From contig NZ_CP035925.1 in NCBI RefSeq assembly GCF_013373365.1, positions 2,480,001-2,544,000 of the forward strand: 64,000 nucleotides of DNA, given 5' to 3'. Every line of letters starts with the position of its first letter. The stretch's first letter is position 1. The notes under the pieces are model-generated. The model was not told the DNA's origin and did no database searches. It worked only from the letters and a program-made list of their open reading frames with translations. A program made the position numbers and the translations under genes. Positions 44,942-55,440 of the stretch are shown one piece after another. The stretch comes from Lentibacillus sp. CBA3610. Its GTDB lineage: Bacteria > Bacillota > Bacilli > Bacillales > Amphibacillaceae.

Positions 44942-46054
44942 CTATTTAAAATACTGAGTAATGGCATCTGCTATTCTTCTTGAGGCTTCTCCATCCCCGT
45001 ATGGATTGGAGGCTTTGGCCATTTTTTCATATGCTTCATCATCTGATAGTAATTCATTAGCTAGTTGAAATATCTTATTTTCATCTGTTCCGGCTAATTT
45101 CAATGTTCCAGCATCTACACCTTCAGGCCGCTCTGTTGTATCGCGCAATACCAGGACCGGGACACCTAAAGAAGGCGCTTCTTCTTGAACTCCACCGGAA
45201 TCCGTTAAAATAAGATGAGCGTTGGCCGCAAAGTTATGAAAATCAACAACATCCAGGGGTTCGATCAATTGCACTTTGTCATTGTTTCCTAATATTTCAT
45301 TTGCTGTTTGCTGGACGACTGGGTTTAAATGAACCGGATAGATTACTTGGACATCATCGTGTTCGTCGGTTAGTCGTTTAACAGCGTGGAACATCTGGTT
45401 CATATTTTTGCCTAAGTTTTCACGGCGATGTGCCGTCATCAAAACTAAACGTTTATCCCCTAAAGCATCAAGAACCGGACTTGAATACTTATCAGAAACT
45501 GTTGTTTTCAGTGCATCAATGGCTGTATTTCCAGTAATATATACACTGCTTTCTAACTTGTTTTCTTTTAAAAGGTTTTGTTTAGCTTTATCTGTCGGGG
45601 CAAAGTGCAAATCTGCCATGACACCAGTCAATTGCCTATTCATTTCCTCAGGATAAGGTGAGTATTTATCCCATGTGCGCAGGCCCGCTTCAACATGCCC
45701 TAATGCAACTTGATTATAAACCGCAGCCAGGGAAGCAGCAAAGGTTGTTGTTGTATCACCATGAACGAGCACAATATCAGGTTGTGTTTCTTTCATAATT
45801 TTATCAAGACCATCCAAGGTGCGATTTGTTATGTCAGCCAATGTTTGATTGGCTTTCATAATGTTTAAATCGTAATCGGGCGCTATATCAAAAATATTCA
45901 GGACTTGGTCGAGCATTTCACGGTGTTGTGCAGTAACCGTGACGATTGATTCAAATTCATCCGTTCGTTTATCCAGTTCCAAGACAAGTGGAGACATTTT
46001 TATTGCCTCCGGTCTTGTCCCAAAAACTGTCATTACTTTAATCCGTCTTGACAC
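44942..46054 (-). CDS. mnaA: UDP-N-acetylglucosamine 2-epimerase (non-hydrolysing)
   Basis: Interconverts UDP-GlcNAc and UDP-ManNAc for capsule or teichoic-acid linkage. A GT-B fold with TVFGTRPEAIKMSPLVLEL, TAQHREMLDQVLNIF, VLVHGDTTTTFAASLAA, HVEAGLRTWDKYSPYPEEMN, ITGNTAIDAL, TAHRRENLG and LTDSGGVQEEAPSLGVPVLV. Length (370 aa) is typical. GTG 46054 follows GAAGGTGGG. It is the last gene of the minus-strand polysaccharide cluster, directly after a beta-propeller protein gene. Confidence 0.95.
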   Translation of the reverse strand: MSRRIKVMTVFGTRPEAIKMSPLVLELDKRTDEFESIVTVTAQHREMLDQVLNIFDIAPDYDLNIMKANQTLADITNRTLDGLDKIMKETQPDIVLVHGDTTTTFAASLAAVYNQVALGHVEAGLRTWDKYSPYPEEMNRQLTGVMADLHFAPTDKAKQNLLKENKLESSVYITGNTAIDALKTTVSDKYSSPVLDALGDKRLVLMTAHRRENLGKNMNQMFHAVKRLTDEHDDVQVIYPVHLNPVVQQTANEILGNNDKVQLIEPLDVVDFHNFAANAHLILTDSGGVQEEAPSLGVPVLVLRDTTERPEGVDAGTLKLAGTDENKIFQLANELLSDDEAYEKMAKASNPYGDGEASRRIADAITQYFK

Positions 46055-46077
46055 TTATATCCCACCTTCAAATATTG

Positions 46078-47544
46078 TTACTTCGCCCTTAATTTCCGAA
46101 CCCCCAAGAATACAACTGCCATTATGCCTAAGACTATTAGTATCGGAACAATATAAACTAGCATTACAAACAAGAAATCACTTGCATTTTTTTCTTCACT
46201 ATCTATTGAATCATTAGACTGCAATATTTCTGTTGTTGGCAAAATGTAAGCATTGCTATCCTGACTTCCCACTATCAGGTGATCGTTCATCAGTATGGGA
46301 CCGGATGGTGCAAGCTTGCCTCCTAATAATTTTTTACCTTTCAGTTCACCCGATTCTGTATCAAATGCATAAACTAGACCTTTTGTATCGGTAAAATAGA
46401 CAATATTATTATCTGCAACGGGGGGTGCCTTATTAATATTTGCTTCTTTATTCCACAATGTTTCCCCGGTTTTGGCATTCAATGCGTAGAATCCCTTAGT
46501 GATAGGACTCCCAACAAAAACTTTACCATCATAAATCATAGGCGCACCGGATTTATTGTTAGGAACCATTTCTCCTTCTCCTAGTGAGGTCTCCCAAACA
46601 ACTTCCCCAGTATTAATGTCCATAGCAAACACTTTATGATTATGAAGCTTCTCAGGTGGTTTATTAATTAAATTACCGATTGATTTCTTAACCCCTGCTT
46701 TATACGTTTCCAGTAGCCCGTCACTTTCATATGTTTGGCGTAAAGGCACATCTTTACTTGACTTTGTAACGCCAGTTGTAAACACTAAATCACCTAGCAC
46801 AACAGGTGGAACATCATCGATTCCCTTATCTATATCAGGAAACTCCTTTTTCCACAAAACCTCTTTATTCTCTAAATCCACAGCCTGGAAAGAAGATGGT
46901 AAGGCACTACCTACGTAAAGAACACCATTGTGTATGTTTGGCGCGGACATGCTCACAACACCATTAAGTTTTAAAGACCATTCTTCTTTACCAGATAGAG
47001 GGTTCACACCATACAAGTGACGATCACCAGTCGTTATATACACAGTGTCTTTATAATAAGCTGGTGTTGGCATCACTTCACCTTTTGTTTCAAAGTTCCA
47101 AAGAATTTCGCCAGTTTCTGGATCCAAACTGAGCAAGCCACTCTCTTCTGTACCCCTTATTTCATCATTTTTCATAAAACGATTACCATAACCAACAAAT
47201 AACTGGTTTTTAGCAAAAATGATTTCTGAATGGATCCAATTTGGCGCTTTATTTTTCCATTTTAGTTCTTTTGTTTTTATGTCATATGCAAATATTTCAC
47301 CACTATTATGATTACCGATATAAGCTGTGTTGTTGATGATAACCGGAGTGGATCTGATTTCATCTCCAGACTTCAAAGCTGTCTTTATCTGTTCACTAAA
47401 ATTACTGTTATAAACTGGATTATTATAAGAGTTTAGACGATATTCAGACCATTCCTCCGGTCCAAATGTCTGCGAATTATCTGCGTAAGTCACAGTACTC
47501 GTACAAAGGAGGGACATAAAAATAAATAAAACTGCTTTCTTCAA
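46078..47544 (-). CDS. Secreted, membrane-anchored PQQ-like beta-propeller protein
   Basis: A 488-aa surface protein: signal peptide at residues 1-21 (cleavage near TYADN), then about eight PQQ-type blades with recurring W/G patterns (VYITTGDRHLYGVNPLSGKE, HNGVLYVGSALPSSFQAVDL, KVFVGSPITKGFYALNAKTG, VYFTDTKGLVYAFDTESGEL), and a C-terminal membrane helix FVMLVYIVPILIVLGIMAVV with a basic end RKLRAK. TTG 47544 follows AGGAGTGAAG. PQQ binding itself is unlikely; such propellers usually scaffold protein or glycan contacts. Its place inside the polysaccharide locus suggests a role in export or anchoring. Confidence 0.85.
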   Translation of the reverse strand: MKKAVLFIFMSLLCTSTVTYADNSQTFGPEEWSEYRLNSYNNPVYNSNFSEQIKTALKSGDEIRSTPVIINNTAYIGNHNSGEIFAYDIKTKELKWKNKAPNWIHSEIIFAKNQLFVGYGNRFMKNDEIRGTEESGLLSLDPETGEILWNFETKGEVMPTPAYYKDTVYITTGDRHLYGVNPLSGKEEWSLKLNGVVSMSAPNIHNGVLYVGSALPSSFQAVDLENKEVLWKKEFPDIDKGIDDVPPVVLGDLVFTTGVTKSSKDVPLRQTYESDGLLETYKAGVKKSIGNLINKPPEKLHNHKVFAMDINTGEVVWETSLGEGEMVPNNKSGAPMIYDGKVFVGSPITKGFYALNAKTGETLWNKEANINKAPPVADNNIVYFTDTKGLVYAFDTESGELKGKKLLGGKLAPSGPILMNDHLIVGSQDSNAYILPTTEILQSNDSIDSEEKNASDFLFVMLVYIVPILIVLGIMAVVFLGVRKLRAK

Positions 47545-47565
47545 TTAGTCTTCACTCCTGACCAT

Positions 47566-48990
47566 TTAACCTAATAATTCTTTACGATTTTGGAAAATAT
47601 AAACTAAGTCTTTATAGAAAACTACTATTAAAATAATTAGTGGTACTATAGCCATTAAAATATTTACCCAAAAATCTGTAATGAGTATTGAATAAACAGC
47701 ATATGCCATAACAACCAAAACCATAAAATATATTTTAAATAGCGGATACTTAACTTTAAAGTATTTTAATGAGATTTGGGTTCTTAAACTAAAGAAAATA
47801 ATATATGAAAATGCTGTCGAAAATGAAGCTCCAATAGCTCCAAACTCCGGTACCAAAAGCCAATTACCAAGTATATTTACACCACAAGCAATTCCCGCTA
47901 TTACTAAATGCCATTGTGTTTTTTTATAAAAATTAATCCCCATAACTGTTGTTTCCGAGATTGTGTAAAAAATAGGCATAAATACGAGAAAAGGCATAAT
48001 TGATGCAGCTTCTTTGTACTCTCCGCCTAATAAAATAACAATAATATCTTTACCGGCAATACTTAAAATTGCTACCAGAAACATTACAAAAGCGACTGCA
48101 GTTGATATGTAGCGAAAAAAATCTCGATCATCCGGTTTGTTTTCAAATTTTTCATATGCCACAGGTGTCCAAAATGTTGAGAAGGTTTGTCTTAATACCA
48201 TTACTAAAGCTACTAATCTCATAGCAGCAGCATATAGTCCCAATTCATCGAAATCAGCCCACTGACGAATAGCAATCTTATCAAAGGATTCTAATAGCCA
48301 TGTGATAAAAATAGTGAATACAAATGGAGTACCAAAACGTATAACTTCTGATTGTGAATGTTTGACATTCTTTACTTTTAAATTTTTAGGATTCCAAAAC
48401 TGTCTTCCAAAATAAATGCCAACCACTACAAGAATAATAAATGTCATAACCTTCGAAAAAACCAATACTTTAAAGGATGAACCTATAATAAAAAACACTA
48501 TAAAAATAAATAGTAAATTAAATACCCTTTGAAGGATTTGCAGTAAAGAGTACAGATTTCCTTTTTGCTGCATACGTATAACCAATTGAGCGTATCTAAA
48601 CAGCAACTGCGCAATAATTCCTATTATAAATACGATAGCAAAACTAAAATCGGCATCACCTATCATAAAGTTGGTGATCGGTTTATAAAAGATTAACGTA
48701 ATTACTATCATAAGCACTGTCGTTAAAATCGGTACCCTTAAAGAATTATATAACAACGCCCCACGTTTTTCAGGCTCTTCTTCATAAAAAAACCTTATGA
48801 AGGCTTGATCTGTCCCAAAGACAGTCAGTATCATTCCGACTTTTAAAAACAAATCAAACATGGAGAATTGGCCAAAAGCATCTGGTGGTAGAATCCTTGT
48901 TGTTACCATCGTAGTTAGCAAGCCTAAAATTAATCCAGCCCAACTACCGTATGAGAATTTCAAAAACTTCTTGATTAAGTTATCTTTCAT
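47566..48990 (-). CDS. Polysaccharide flippase (Wzx/RfbX type)
   Basis: Moves lipid-linked repeat units across the membrane. A 474-aa MOP-family protein with 12-14 membrane helices; the start FLKFSYGSWAGLILGLLTTM followed by VTTRILPPDAFGQFSMFDLF is characteristic of polysaccharide biosynthesis proteins of this group. AAGAAGGG precedes the ATG. It is flanked by a GT4 glycosyltransferase and the propeller protein. Confidence 0.92.
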   Translation of the reverse strand: MKDNLIKKFLKFSYGSWAGLILGLLTTMVTTRILPPDAFGQFSMFDLFLKVGMILTVFGTDQAFIRFFYEEEPEKRGALLYNSLRVPILTTVLMIVITLIFYKPITNFMIGDADFSFAIVFIIGIIAQLLFRYAQLVIRMQQKGNLYSLLQILQRVFNLLFIFIVFFIIGSSFKVLVFSKVMTFIILVVVGIYFGRQFWNPKNLKVKNVKHSQSEVIRFGTPFVFTIFITWLLESFDKIAIRQWADFDELGLYAAAMRLVALVMVLRQTFSTFWTPVAYEKFENKPDDRDFFRYISTAVAFVMFLVAILSIAGKDIIVILLGGEYKEAASIMPFLVFMPIFYTISETTVMGINFYKKTQWHLVIAGIACGVNILGNWLLVPEFGAIGASFSTAFSYIIFFSLRTQISLKYFKVKYPLFKIYFMVLVVMAYAVYSILITDFWVNILMAIVPLIILIVVFYKDLVYIFQNRKELLG

Positions 48991-49014
48991 TGATACCCTT
49001 CTTTGATATAATTT

Positions 49015-50187
49015 TTAAAGTCTTAGCCTGTTGAAAATACTATATATATAGGATGATCCAATTTTCTGTTTTAGCTTTTCAAGTCTACCTTTTTTGGATA
49101 TAAAGTTTTCTGTTGGATTTTTTACTACAATTTCCGTATTCTCAAATATATTTTTTATAGTTTTTTTTCTATCCTGCCATTTCCATTTAACTAACGCTTC
49201 TTTCCTAGCTTTGTTTTTAATATTATTTAATTCATGTTGATTATTAATATAAAATTGCATGGCCTCGATTAATGATTCTTCTTTAGCGATGGATAACGGC
49301 CAATAATATCCATCACTTCTACTCCGGAAATAATCTATATTTACCAAATAACCAACATTATTATTGATTACTTCATTCATGGGAGGGTGGTCAGTTGTAA
49401 TCACTGGTAATCCTGATGCTAATGCTTCATACATTGTTAAGCCCAGTCCATCTAACATTGTTGGATAGACATAAACATCACCTAAATAATATAACCCAGG
49501 TGCAGTAACTGTTTTTTCAATAACTTCTATATTATATAGTTTCAAGTTTTCTATACTGTAACTAAAGTTTTTTTCAAAGTCTTTTTGAGTGTGTATAATC
49601 AATTTTGCACTTTCATATATTTTTCCATTTATAAACGCATCCACGACAAAAGTTGTTCCCTTGCGATTTGACATTCCAGCAGAATGATAAAAAGTTAATA
49701 CTTGATTTGGACTTTCACTTGGCAAAAATAAATCGGTATCGGTTCCCCAAGGGACATAAAAAGATTGAGGATGGTCTTTAAACACACTATAATGGCGCTT
49801 AGTGTTACAAATCAAAAAATCATACAAATAAAATTCTTTAACCGTATTATCTTTATAATAATCTATATAACTACCTATTTTAATATGAGGTAAGTGCCGT
49901 TTAAGTTTAATTACAATTTCTATTTCTTTTTGTTCATTAAAAAAAATAGTATCAATTTTATTTTTTTTAATCCATTTTTTGAAATGATTAAAATTTATAT
50001 TACTATTTAATAATTGTGGACTCCAAGTAACGTAAGAAAAATCCCAATTCGGATCATTTTTTCCATATTGTTCACCTCCGCGAGCGTACACAAAAACATC
50101 GTGATCATCTTTTAAAAGTTCCATGTATTGTTTTGTTACATAAGCTGCGCCCCTTTCAAACCAAGTACTAACAAAGCCAATTTTCAT
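49015..50187 (-). CDS. Glycosyltransferase family 4
   Basis: Adds a sugar to the lipid-linked repeat unit. A 390-aa GT-B protein with the N-terminal GFVSTWFERGAAYVTKQYME, the mid-region FYHSAGMSNRKGTTFVVDAF and the donor-binding LDGLGLTMYEALASGLPVIT followed by DHPPMNEVI, where E and the EALASGLP motif are typical of GT4. GAGGAGATATGAGAA precedes the ATG. Sugar specificity is unknown. Confidence 0.9.
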   Translation of the reverse strand: MKIGFVSTWFERGAAYVTKQYMELLKDDHDVFVYARGGEQYGKNDPNWDFSYVTWSPQLLNSNINFNHFKKWIKKNKIDTIFFNEQKEIEIVIKLKRHLPHIKIGSYIDYYKDNTVKEFYLYDFLICNTKRHYSVFKDHPQSFYVPWGTDTDLFLPSESPNQVLTFYHSAGMSNRKGTTFVVDAFINGKIYESAKLIIHTQKDFEKNFSYSIENLKLYNIEVIEKTVTAPGLYYLGDVYVYPTMLDGLGLTMYEALASGLPVITTDHPPMNEVINNNVGYLVNIDYFRSRSDGYYWPLSIAKEESLIEAMQFYINNQHELNNIKNKARKEALVKWKWQDRKKTIKNIFENTEIVVKNPTENFISKKGRLEKLKQKIGSSYIYSIFNRLRL

Positions 50188-50262
50188 TTCTCATATCTCC
50201 TCTCTTTTATAAACAGCTTTGAATGCCTACTATAAATTCGGTATTCTTTCATTCATTATTAA

Positions 50263-51396
50263 TTAGTTAGTATACTCCACCTTTGGATTTTTACGTGGTT
50301 GAGTTTCCTCGTTAATTAAGGTTCCCATAAACGCAAAGAACAAGATAGACGGATAAATGAAATAAGTGTTTATAAACAATATATATTCTGTCATCCCTAT
50401 TAAAAAATATGCGGAGAAAAAATAAATATACTTATGTTTATCTCTATTTCGATATACCTCTTTAAATAAAAAGCCTATTAATAACAAAAACAAGATAAGA
50501 CTTATAATACCATATGCTCCAGTAATTTGAACGATAATATTGTGTGCATGGTATAAGTCAAATGTATTAGTGAAATAGGCTTCTCCATTTCCAAACAACG
50601 TAATCCCATTCTTAAGAGTTTCAACCCACATATCCACTCTTCCTGCAGATATTGAGTTTAAATCCACAACTCCACTAATTTCTCTTTTATATAAAAAAGC
50701 ATTAAATATGTTATCGTATAAAATAAAGGCGACACCTATAATTACACCCGTTACTACAAGCCGTTTTAATAAATCAACAAAAGAAGAGGTTTTTCTAGCA
50801 AACACTCTTAATAATAAAGTTGCCGATACTATAATTAAAAATGTTAATAATGAAGTTCTATGAGTTGTTATAAATATTATAAGAAGTAATCCAATCAGAT
50901 AAGTTGTTTTAATAAACGGATTCTTTAATATAATAAATCCAATCAATGTTATAGAAATCACACTAATTAATATAGCCAAGCGATTCCATGGCTGAAGAAT
51001 CGTAAGCAACGGAAGAACTGAGAGGACTGCAGCAGCTAAAAAAGTGTTCTTGTATTCCATAATTCCTTTATTAAAAAAGACCAGCGGAACTATTATCAAA
51101 TAAAAAAGGAATTCAATCTGCACAAATTCGTTGTTTAATAGTTTAGAAATTAATACCGAAGAAATGAATAATTCCCAAAGGAAAAGTAAAATTAATTTCT
51201 TTTTAGTCAAGTTATATTTGTAGATAATAGTAAAGGGCAATACTATCAACGATATGATTAGCATTACAATCCAGCCGTCCTCTACTTTTTCATGCAAGTT
51301 ATACAAGTCTAAGGATATTAAATTACTAAAGAAAAATAGACCAGTTAACAATATTAGTAAAAAAACCTGTTTTATTCTAATTCGTTCATATATCAT
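50263..51396 (-). CDS. O-antigen ligase/polymerase-like membrane protein (Wzy type)
   Basis: Probably polymerises repeat units on the outer face of the membrane. About 377 aa with 10 or more helices and a large outside loop containing GRVDMWVETLKNGITLFGNG and YHAHNIIVQITGAYGI, which match the Wzy_C/O-antigen ligase pattern including the conserved His. The open frame extends to 51483, but AGAGGGA stands just before the ATG at 51396. Confidence 0.88.
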   Translation of the reverse strand: MIYERIRIKQVFLLILLTGLFFFSNLISLDLYNLHEKVEDGWIVMLIISLIVLPFTIIYKYNLTKKKLILLFLWELFISSVLISKLLNNEFVQIEFLFYLIIVPLVFFNKGIMEYKNTFLAAAVLSVLPLLTILQPWNRLAILISVISITLIGFIILKNPFIKTTYLIGLLLIIFITTHRTSLLTFLIIVSATLLLRVFARKTSSFVDLLKRLVVTGVIIGVAFILYDNIFNAFLYKREISGVVDLNSISAGRVDMWVETLKNGITLFGNGEAYFTNTFDLYHAHNIIVQITGAYGIISLILFLLLIGFLFKEVYRNRDKHKYIYFFSAYFLIGMTEYILFINTYFIYPSILFFAFMGTLINEETQPRKNPKVEYTN

Positions 51397-51853
51397 AAAG
51401 TTCCCTCTGTACATTATTAGTTTTTTAATATATACAAGTCTAAATAGATTGCGTTCATAGTATCTACAAGTACACAAGTTCATCCAGACGCAGCTTTTTT
51501 AATTGGCAGGTTGTTAGCTTTTGGACTCATCGCTGGGCTTTACAATGTTTGGTTAGTTACTTCCTAAATTTAATGACTTTCCTTTATTTATCATAAGCGC
51601 CGTTGAGAAGATTTGGTTAGGAGTATTGACCATCCTTGATCAGTTTTTGAACTTTTTCATCTCTCCAACATCTATATAAAAATACTTTTAAAAAAACATC
51701 TAATAAAGAATTAAAAAGTATTGTCATTAAAAATTAACAGCAAACTAAGGAATTTGCTATTTATAAAGGAACATAAGAAGCGTTCCAACAAGAGTTGTTG
51801 CATAAATTTAACAACTTAAAACCAAAAACACCTGATAAACAAATATAATGCAC
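51397..51853. other. Spacer between polymerase and GT2 genes
   Basis: No intact gene. A short frame around IGRLLAFGLIAGLYNVWLV (plus strand, about 51500-51565) might be the end of a lost membrane protein. AT-rich otherwise. Confidence 0.35.
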
Positions 51854-52750
51854 TTAAGTGTTATTTTTATTGCTTCTCACTCTTCGCAAGCCAATTAAAT
51901 TTGCTGCTAACATTGTTAACTTACTGAAATACCCTACAAGCATTATTTGTATTAAGTATTTTTTCATTTTTTGTGTTCCATGAATAGATATTTTTTTTAT
52001 TATTGTTTTAAGATTTGGTGGCATAATCCTTGATATACTAAAATATCTTCTATAATTTAAAAAGTTATCTTCTTCCAGCCAAATTTCGGGTTGTCCTAAA
52101 CCAACCCTCCATTGTTTTTTTATTAACTCTATGGATGTTCTTGCAATTTTATAAACTATTGCCTTTTCACTATATGCAAGTTCACAATCACTTCTAGTAG
52201 CTTTTCTGGTCCATCTTACATCTGCCCCTGAACGGACACCTTCAACAAACATACCAACTTTATTAAATACTTCTTTTCTAATGAATAAATTTGCGGTTTT
52301 TGCAACTCCACGTTCAACTGATTCTTTCATATTTATATTAGTTAAAGAATCATAAATTTTTCCAGCAGATTTCTTACCTTGAAAATCAAATAAAACATTA
52401 CCTGCTATAATGTCTGCATTCTTTTTGGTTAGTGTATCTACACCATTAGATAACCAATTGACCGAAGGACGACAAGTAGAATCTAACAAAACTATTATAT
52501 CACCATTACTTACTTCTATTCCTCTATTTCTTGCTGAGTATGGGCTATTTAAATAATTATATTCAAATAAGAGTTTGACATCATTATACCGTTTGACAAT
52601 TTCAACGGTTTCATCAGTCGATCCATTATCGACTACAATTACTTCCTTTGTATAGTTATCAATTTTGTTTTTTTTAATTCTCAATAAAGTATCTTCTATT
52701 GCTTCAGCATCATTATAAACTGGAATGATTATTGATATAACTTTTTGCAA
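51854..52750 (-). CDS. Glycosyltransferase family 2
   Basis: A 298-aa GT-A enzyme: ISIIIPVYNDAEAIEDTLLR, EVIVVDNGSTDETVEIVKRY, NSPYSARNRGIEVSNGDIIV and LLDSTCRPS (the D-x-D-like site replaced by DST), with a C-terminal amphipathic or membrane-associated segment. TTG 52750 follows GAAAGGAGCGG. The donor is not determined. Confidence 0.9.
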   Translation of the reverse strand: MQKVISIIIPVYNDAEAIEDTLLRIKKNKIDNYTKEVIVVDNGSTDETVEIVKRYNDVKLLFEYNYLNSPYSARNRGIEVSNGDIIVLLDSTCRPSVNWLSNGVDTLTKKNADIIAGNVLFDFQGKKSAGKIYDSLTNINMKESVERGVAKTANLFIRKEVFNKVGMFVEGVRSGADVRWTRKATRSDCELAYSEKAIVYKIARTSIELIKKQWRVGLGQPEIWLEEDNFLNYRRYFSISRIMPPNLKTIIKKISIHGTQKMKKYLIQIMLVGYFSKLTMLAANLIGLRRVRSNKNNT

Positions 52751-52941
52751 AAAACCGCTCCTTTCAATCCTCGACTAATCTCTTTAGACCAATGAACAAG
52801 GCAAATGTTTTCGATAGAAAATATGCTTTTTGGTGCTCTCATTGGGTTACTCTTGTATTAACTTTGACAATTTTTATATACAATTTCTCTCTGAGATGTC
52901 TATATTTAAACGTAGTATCAATAGATCATAATAATATTGAT

Positions 52942-54069
52942 TCACTTGTTTATTAAAAACCTAGTATATTCGTACATCCTTGATTCAAGGGTAATAGAGT
53001 CTTCATTATTCTTATTAAACGTAAAGTCCTTTTCATTATAAGTAAGATCGATTTGTTTGTTTACAATTAAATTTACAAAATCCTTTTTATTCCCAATAAT
53101 GTTCTCAAACACTTTATAAATATAAGGTAATTCAAACCCTGGTGCATTATATGAAAAACCATAAATATTAAAATGATTATTTTTAACATGAGGCATTTTA
53201 TTACCATCGAAACGTATACTCTTACGTAACAACCACTTATAAAGCTTTTTATCAAAACAATATTGAACTTGCTTTTTAAAACGTTTACTATTAAAATAAT
53301 CTATTTCAAAACCGTGATCTTTGATTAATGCAAACGCATATATATTAAATAAATGATAACCATTCTCCTTGTAATACAACCTTATTTGGTTTGCTTTCTG
53401 TTTTAACAATTTGTAGATTTTATCCTTTAAATTTTCATTAAAATTACCATAATTAATATAATGTTTTATTAACCCATTAGAGTATGATTTTATATGTTCA
53501 TCAATATTATTTAAAAAAGCTTTACATCTTATTCTTATTTCTAGGTCATTTTCAACAGATAGAACTTGAACTCCTGCAGCAGCAAACCATAATTGATGAT
53601 TGAAAGTCAAATCAAAACCTTTTTTCTTTCCATCAATGTCCATTATTTCCCACATTTTGTATTCTTTATCAAATGGAGTCATCAAAAAGAGTTTTTTTGC
53701 TAAATCTATATATTTTCTCTCACCTGAAGCCTTAAATGCTGAAACTAAGCCTTCAATAACCCAAGCTGGTCCAATAACGCCATTGGATAAATCTTTATTT
53801 TTATCTTGTCTACAATAAACCGTTTTGTCAAAGGGGCGTACTTCTTTAGACAGCAAATAATCTCCACATTTATTGATTGCATCTAGATATACTGGATTTT
53901 GGTCTCTTAAGTAATAATAATAAAGAGTTGTAATAAAATGTGCTGTATTTCTAACCGGTGTTTCATTATCATAATAAGGCCCATTATTGCCTCCGGGAAT
54001 GTATCCTTTGGTATTTAGTTCATTTATTTTTCTTTTTACGATAACATCCAATATTTCATTGATAGTCAA
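52942..54069 (-). CDS. Predicted alpha/alpha-barrel protein of the polysaccharide locus (AglQ-like)
   Basis: A 375-aa soluble protein with repeating helix pairs and aromatic residues (TAHFITTLYYYYLRDQNPVY, GPAWVIEGLVSAFKASGERK, FNHQLWFAAAGVQVLSVEND, GYHLFNIYAFALIKDHGFEI), like alpha/alpha toroid glycan-active proteins or isomerases. Polysaccharide loci often encode such proteins next to glycosyltransferases. TTG 54069 follows GAAGGAGAATATTAG. Whether it degrades or modifies glycan, or only binds it, is unknown. Confidence 0.7.
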   Translation of the reverse strand: MTINEILDVIVKRKINELNTKGYIPGGNNGPYYDNETPVRNTAHFITTLYYYYLRDQNPVYLDAINKCGDYLLSKEVRPFDKTVYCRQDKNKDLSNGVIGPAWVIEGLVSAFKASGERKYIDLAKKLFLMTPFDKEYKMWEIMDIDGKKKGFDLTFNHQLWFAAAGVQVLSVENDLEIRIRCKAFLNNIDEHIKSYSNGLIKHYINYGNFNENLKDKIYKLLKQKANQIRLYYKENGYHLFNIYAFALIKDHGFEIDYFNSKRFKKQVQYCFDKKLYKWLLRKSIRFDGNKMPHVKNNHFNIYGFSYNAPGFELPYIYKVFENIIGNKKDFVNLIVNKQIDLTYNEKDFTFNKNNEDSITLESRMYEYTRFLINK

Positions 54070-54540
54070 CTAATATTCTCCTTCTATAAATTCAGTTTCT
54101 TTAGAACTTCATAGTTTTGTTTCACGTTTCTTCCGAACAGTAGAAAGCGAGGACAGTAAGTAGCCCTAAATTGTTTCACTGTAAAAATTTTATGCAACAT
54201 GGTAATTCTATTCTTCTTAACTATAGAATCACAAAATGTCTATGAAAGGGTACTACTGCTTTTCAAAAAGCAGATAGAGATAGAGATACCATAGGTATGT
54301 CGAAGATATTAACAACAAAAACTAAGATTTAATTCTCTTTATAACTATCAATTTTACTTCGTTTGTAATTTACTAAATGTTTTTCGTTTTAATAAGCCTA
54401 CTACCCGACTGAATTTTGACTCCATTAAAATTCTACCTCTTATCATTATATAAATCATATTATAGTGATTTCGTTTTACTAAAAATAGAAAAATCCCTTA
54501 CCTGCATATTTCATATTTATAATTTCGTTTATAATAACTC
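54070..54540. other. Spacer 3' of the decayed GT2 gene
   Basis: AT-rich and without a gene. Probably decayed sequence of the locus. Confidence 0.35.
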
Positions 54541-55416
54541 CTATTTCACAGGAATTAATTCTGCCTCTTTTTTGATCCAATCTAACCGTTGTTTTCTGTT
54601 CATATCCACTTCAGGACTAAATATTTTATCAAAAGCTTTAATTGTATTATAAATGTACTCAATGTAAATTAACGATAACAACTTTTGATTAGTTTTATTC
54701 CATTTAAAATAATCAAAGCCGATATTTATATAATGCTTTACTAATATCGATATGTAATTGAAATTTCCGCCACTTATTGCTCCATATCATAATAAAATGA
54801 GTGTATAGTACGTATAATTAAAGCGTACTTTAGTACTATCTACATATCTAGAAAATAAAAACTTCGTCTTGATGTCGTTTTAAGTCCGGAAAATATATAG
54901 AGTTATCTTTTATTACTTTTAAATTAAAAAGTTTATTCCAAGGTGCCCCCTGTATTCCCCATTTAAAATTAGCATCAAAAAAAAGGTGGTAGTTTTTACG
55001 TATATACTTCCCGGTGTATGTTGTCGTATTGCTTGGTATTTATTAGCTTAATCTTCGAACCCATCTTCTATAAGGCAAACCAAACATACTAATCAGATTT
55101 TGTTCCATCGCAGTATCCATAATATTTAACTGCTTCAGTTCTAGTATATCATCAGCGTCCATGAAAAATGCCATAATCCCCTGAAGCCTCATTTATACAA
55201 TATTTCTTGCAGGCCCAGAGCCATTATTTCAGTATGAAATGACTTTATTTATACTAATACCGCTTATATCTCTGGCATACATCCACTGTATATCAACGAC
55301 GCCGTCATCAATAATCAGAATTTCTTTTGGGTAAGTTTGTTCTAATAAGATTCTATGCAATCCGATAACGTAGAACCCATATTAAAGACAGGTAATATAA
55401 TACTTACCTTTTTCAT
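54541..55416 (-). pseudogene. Glycosyltransferase family 2, heavily decayed
   Basis: ATG 55416 follows GAAAGGTGTTGTAA and begins MKKVSIILPVFNMGSTLSDC. The frame then breaks repeatedly. Mixed frames still show LLEQTYPKEILIIDDG, NNGSGPARNIV, NEASGDYGIF, DANFKWGIQGAPWNKLFNLK, SIYFPDLKRHQDEVFIFRY and the tail NRKQRLDWIKKEAELIPVK ending at TAG 54541. The order matches a full GT2 of about 290-320 aa with at least five lesions. Confidence 0.8.
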
Positions 55417-55440
55417 TTACAACACCTTTCAATGAATTAT

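Noticed and set aside
54416..54652. Plus-strand 78-codon frame
   Set aside because: Antisense shadow of the C-terminal end of the decayed GT2 gene.
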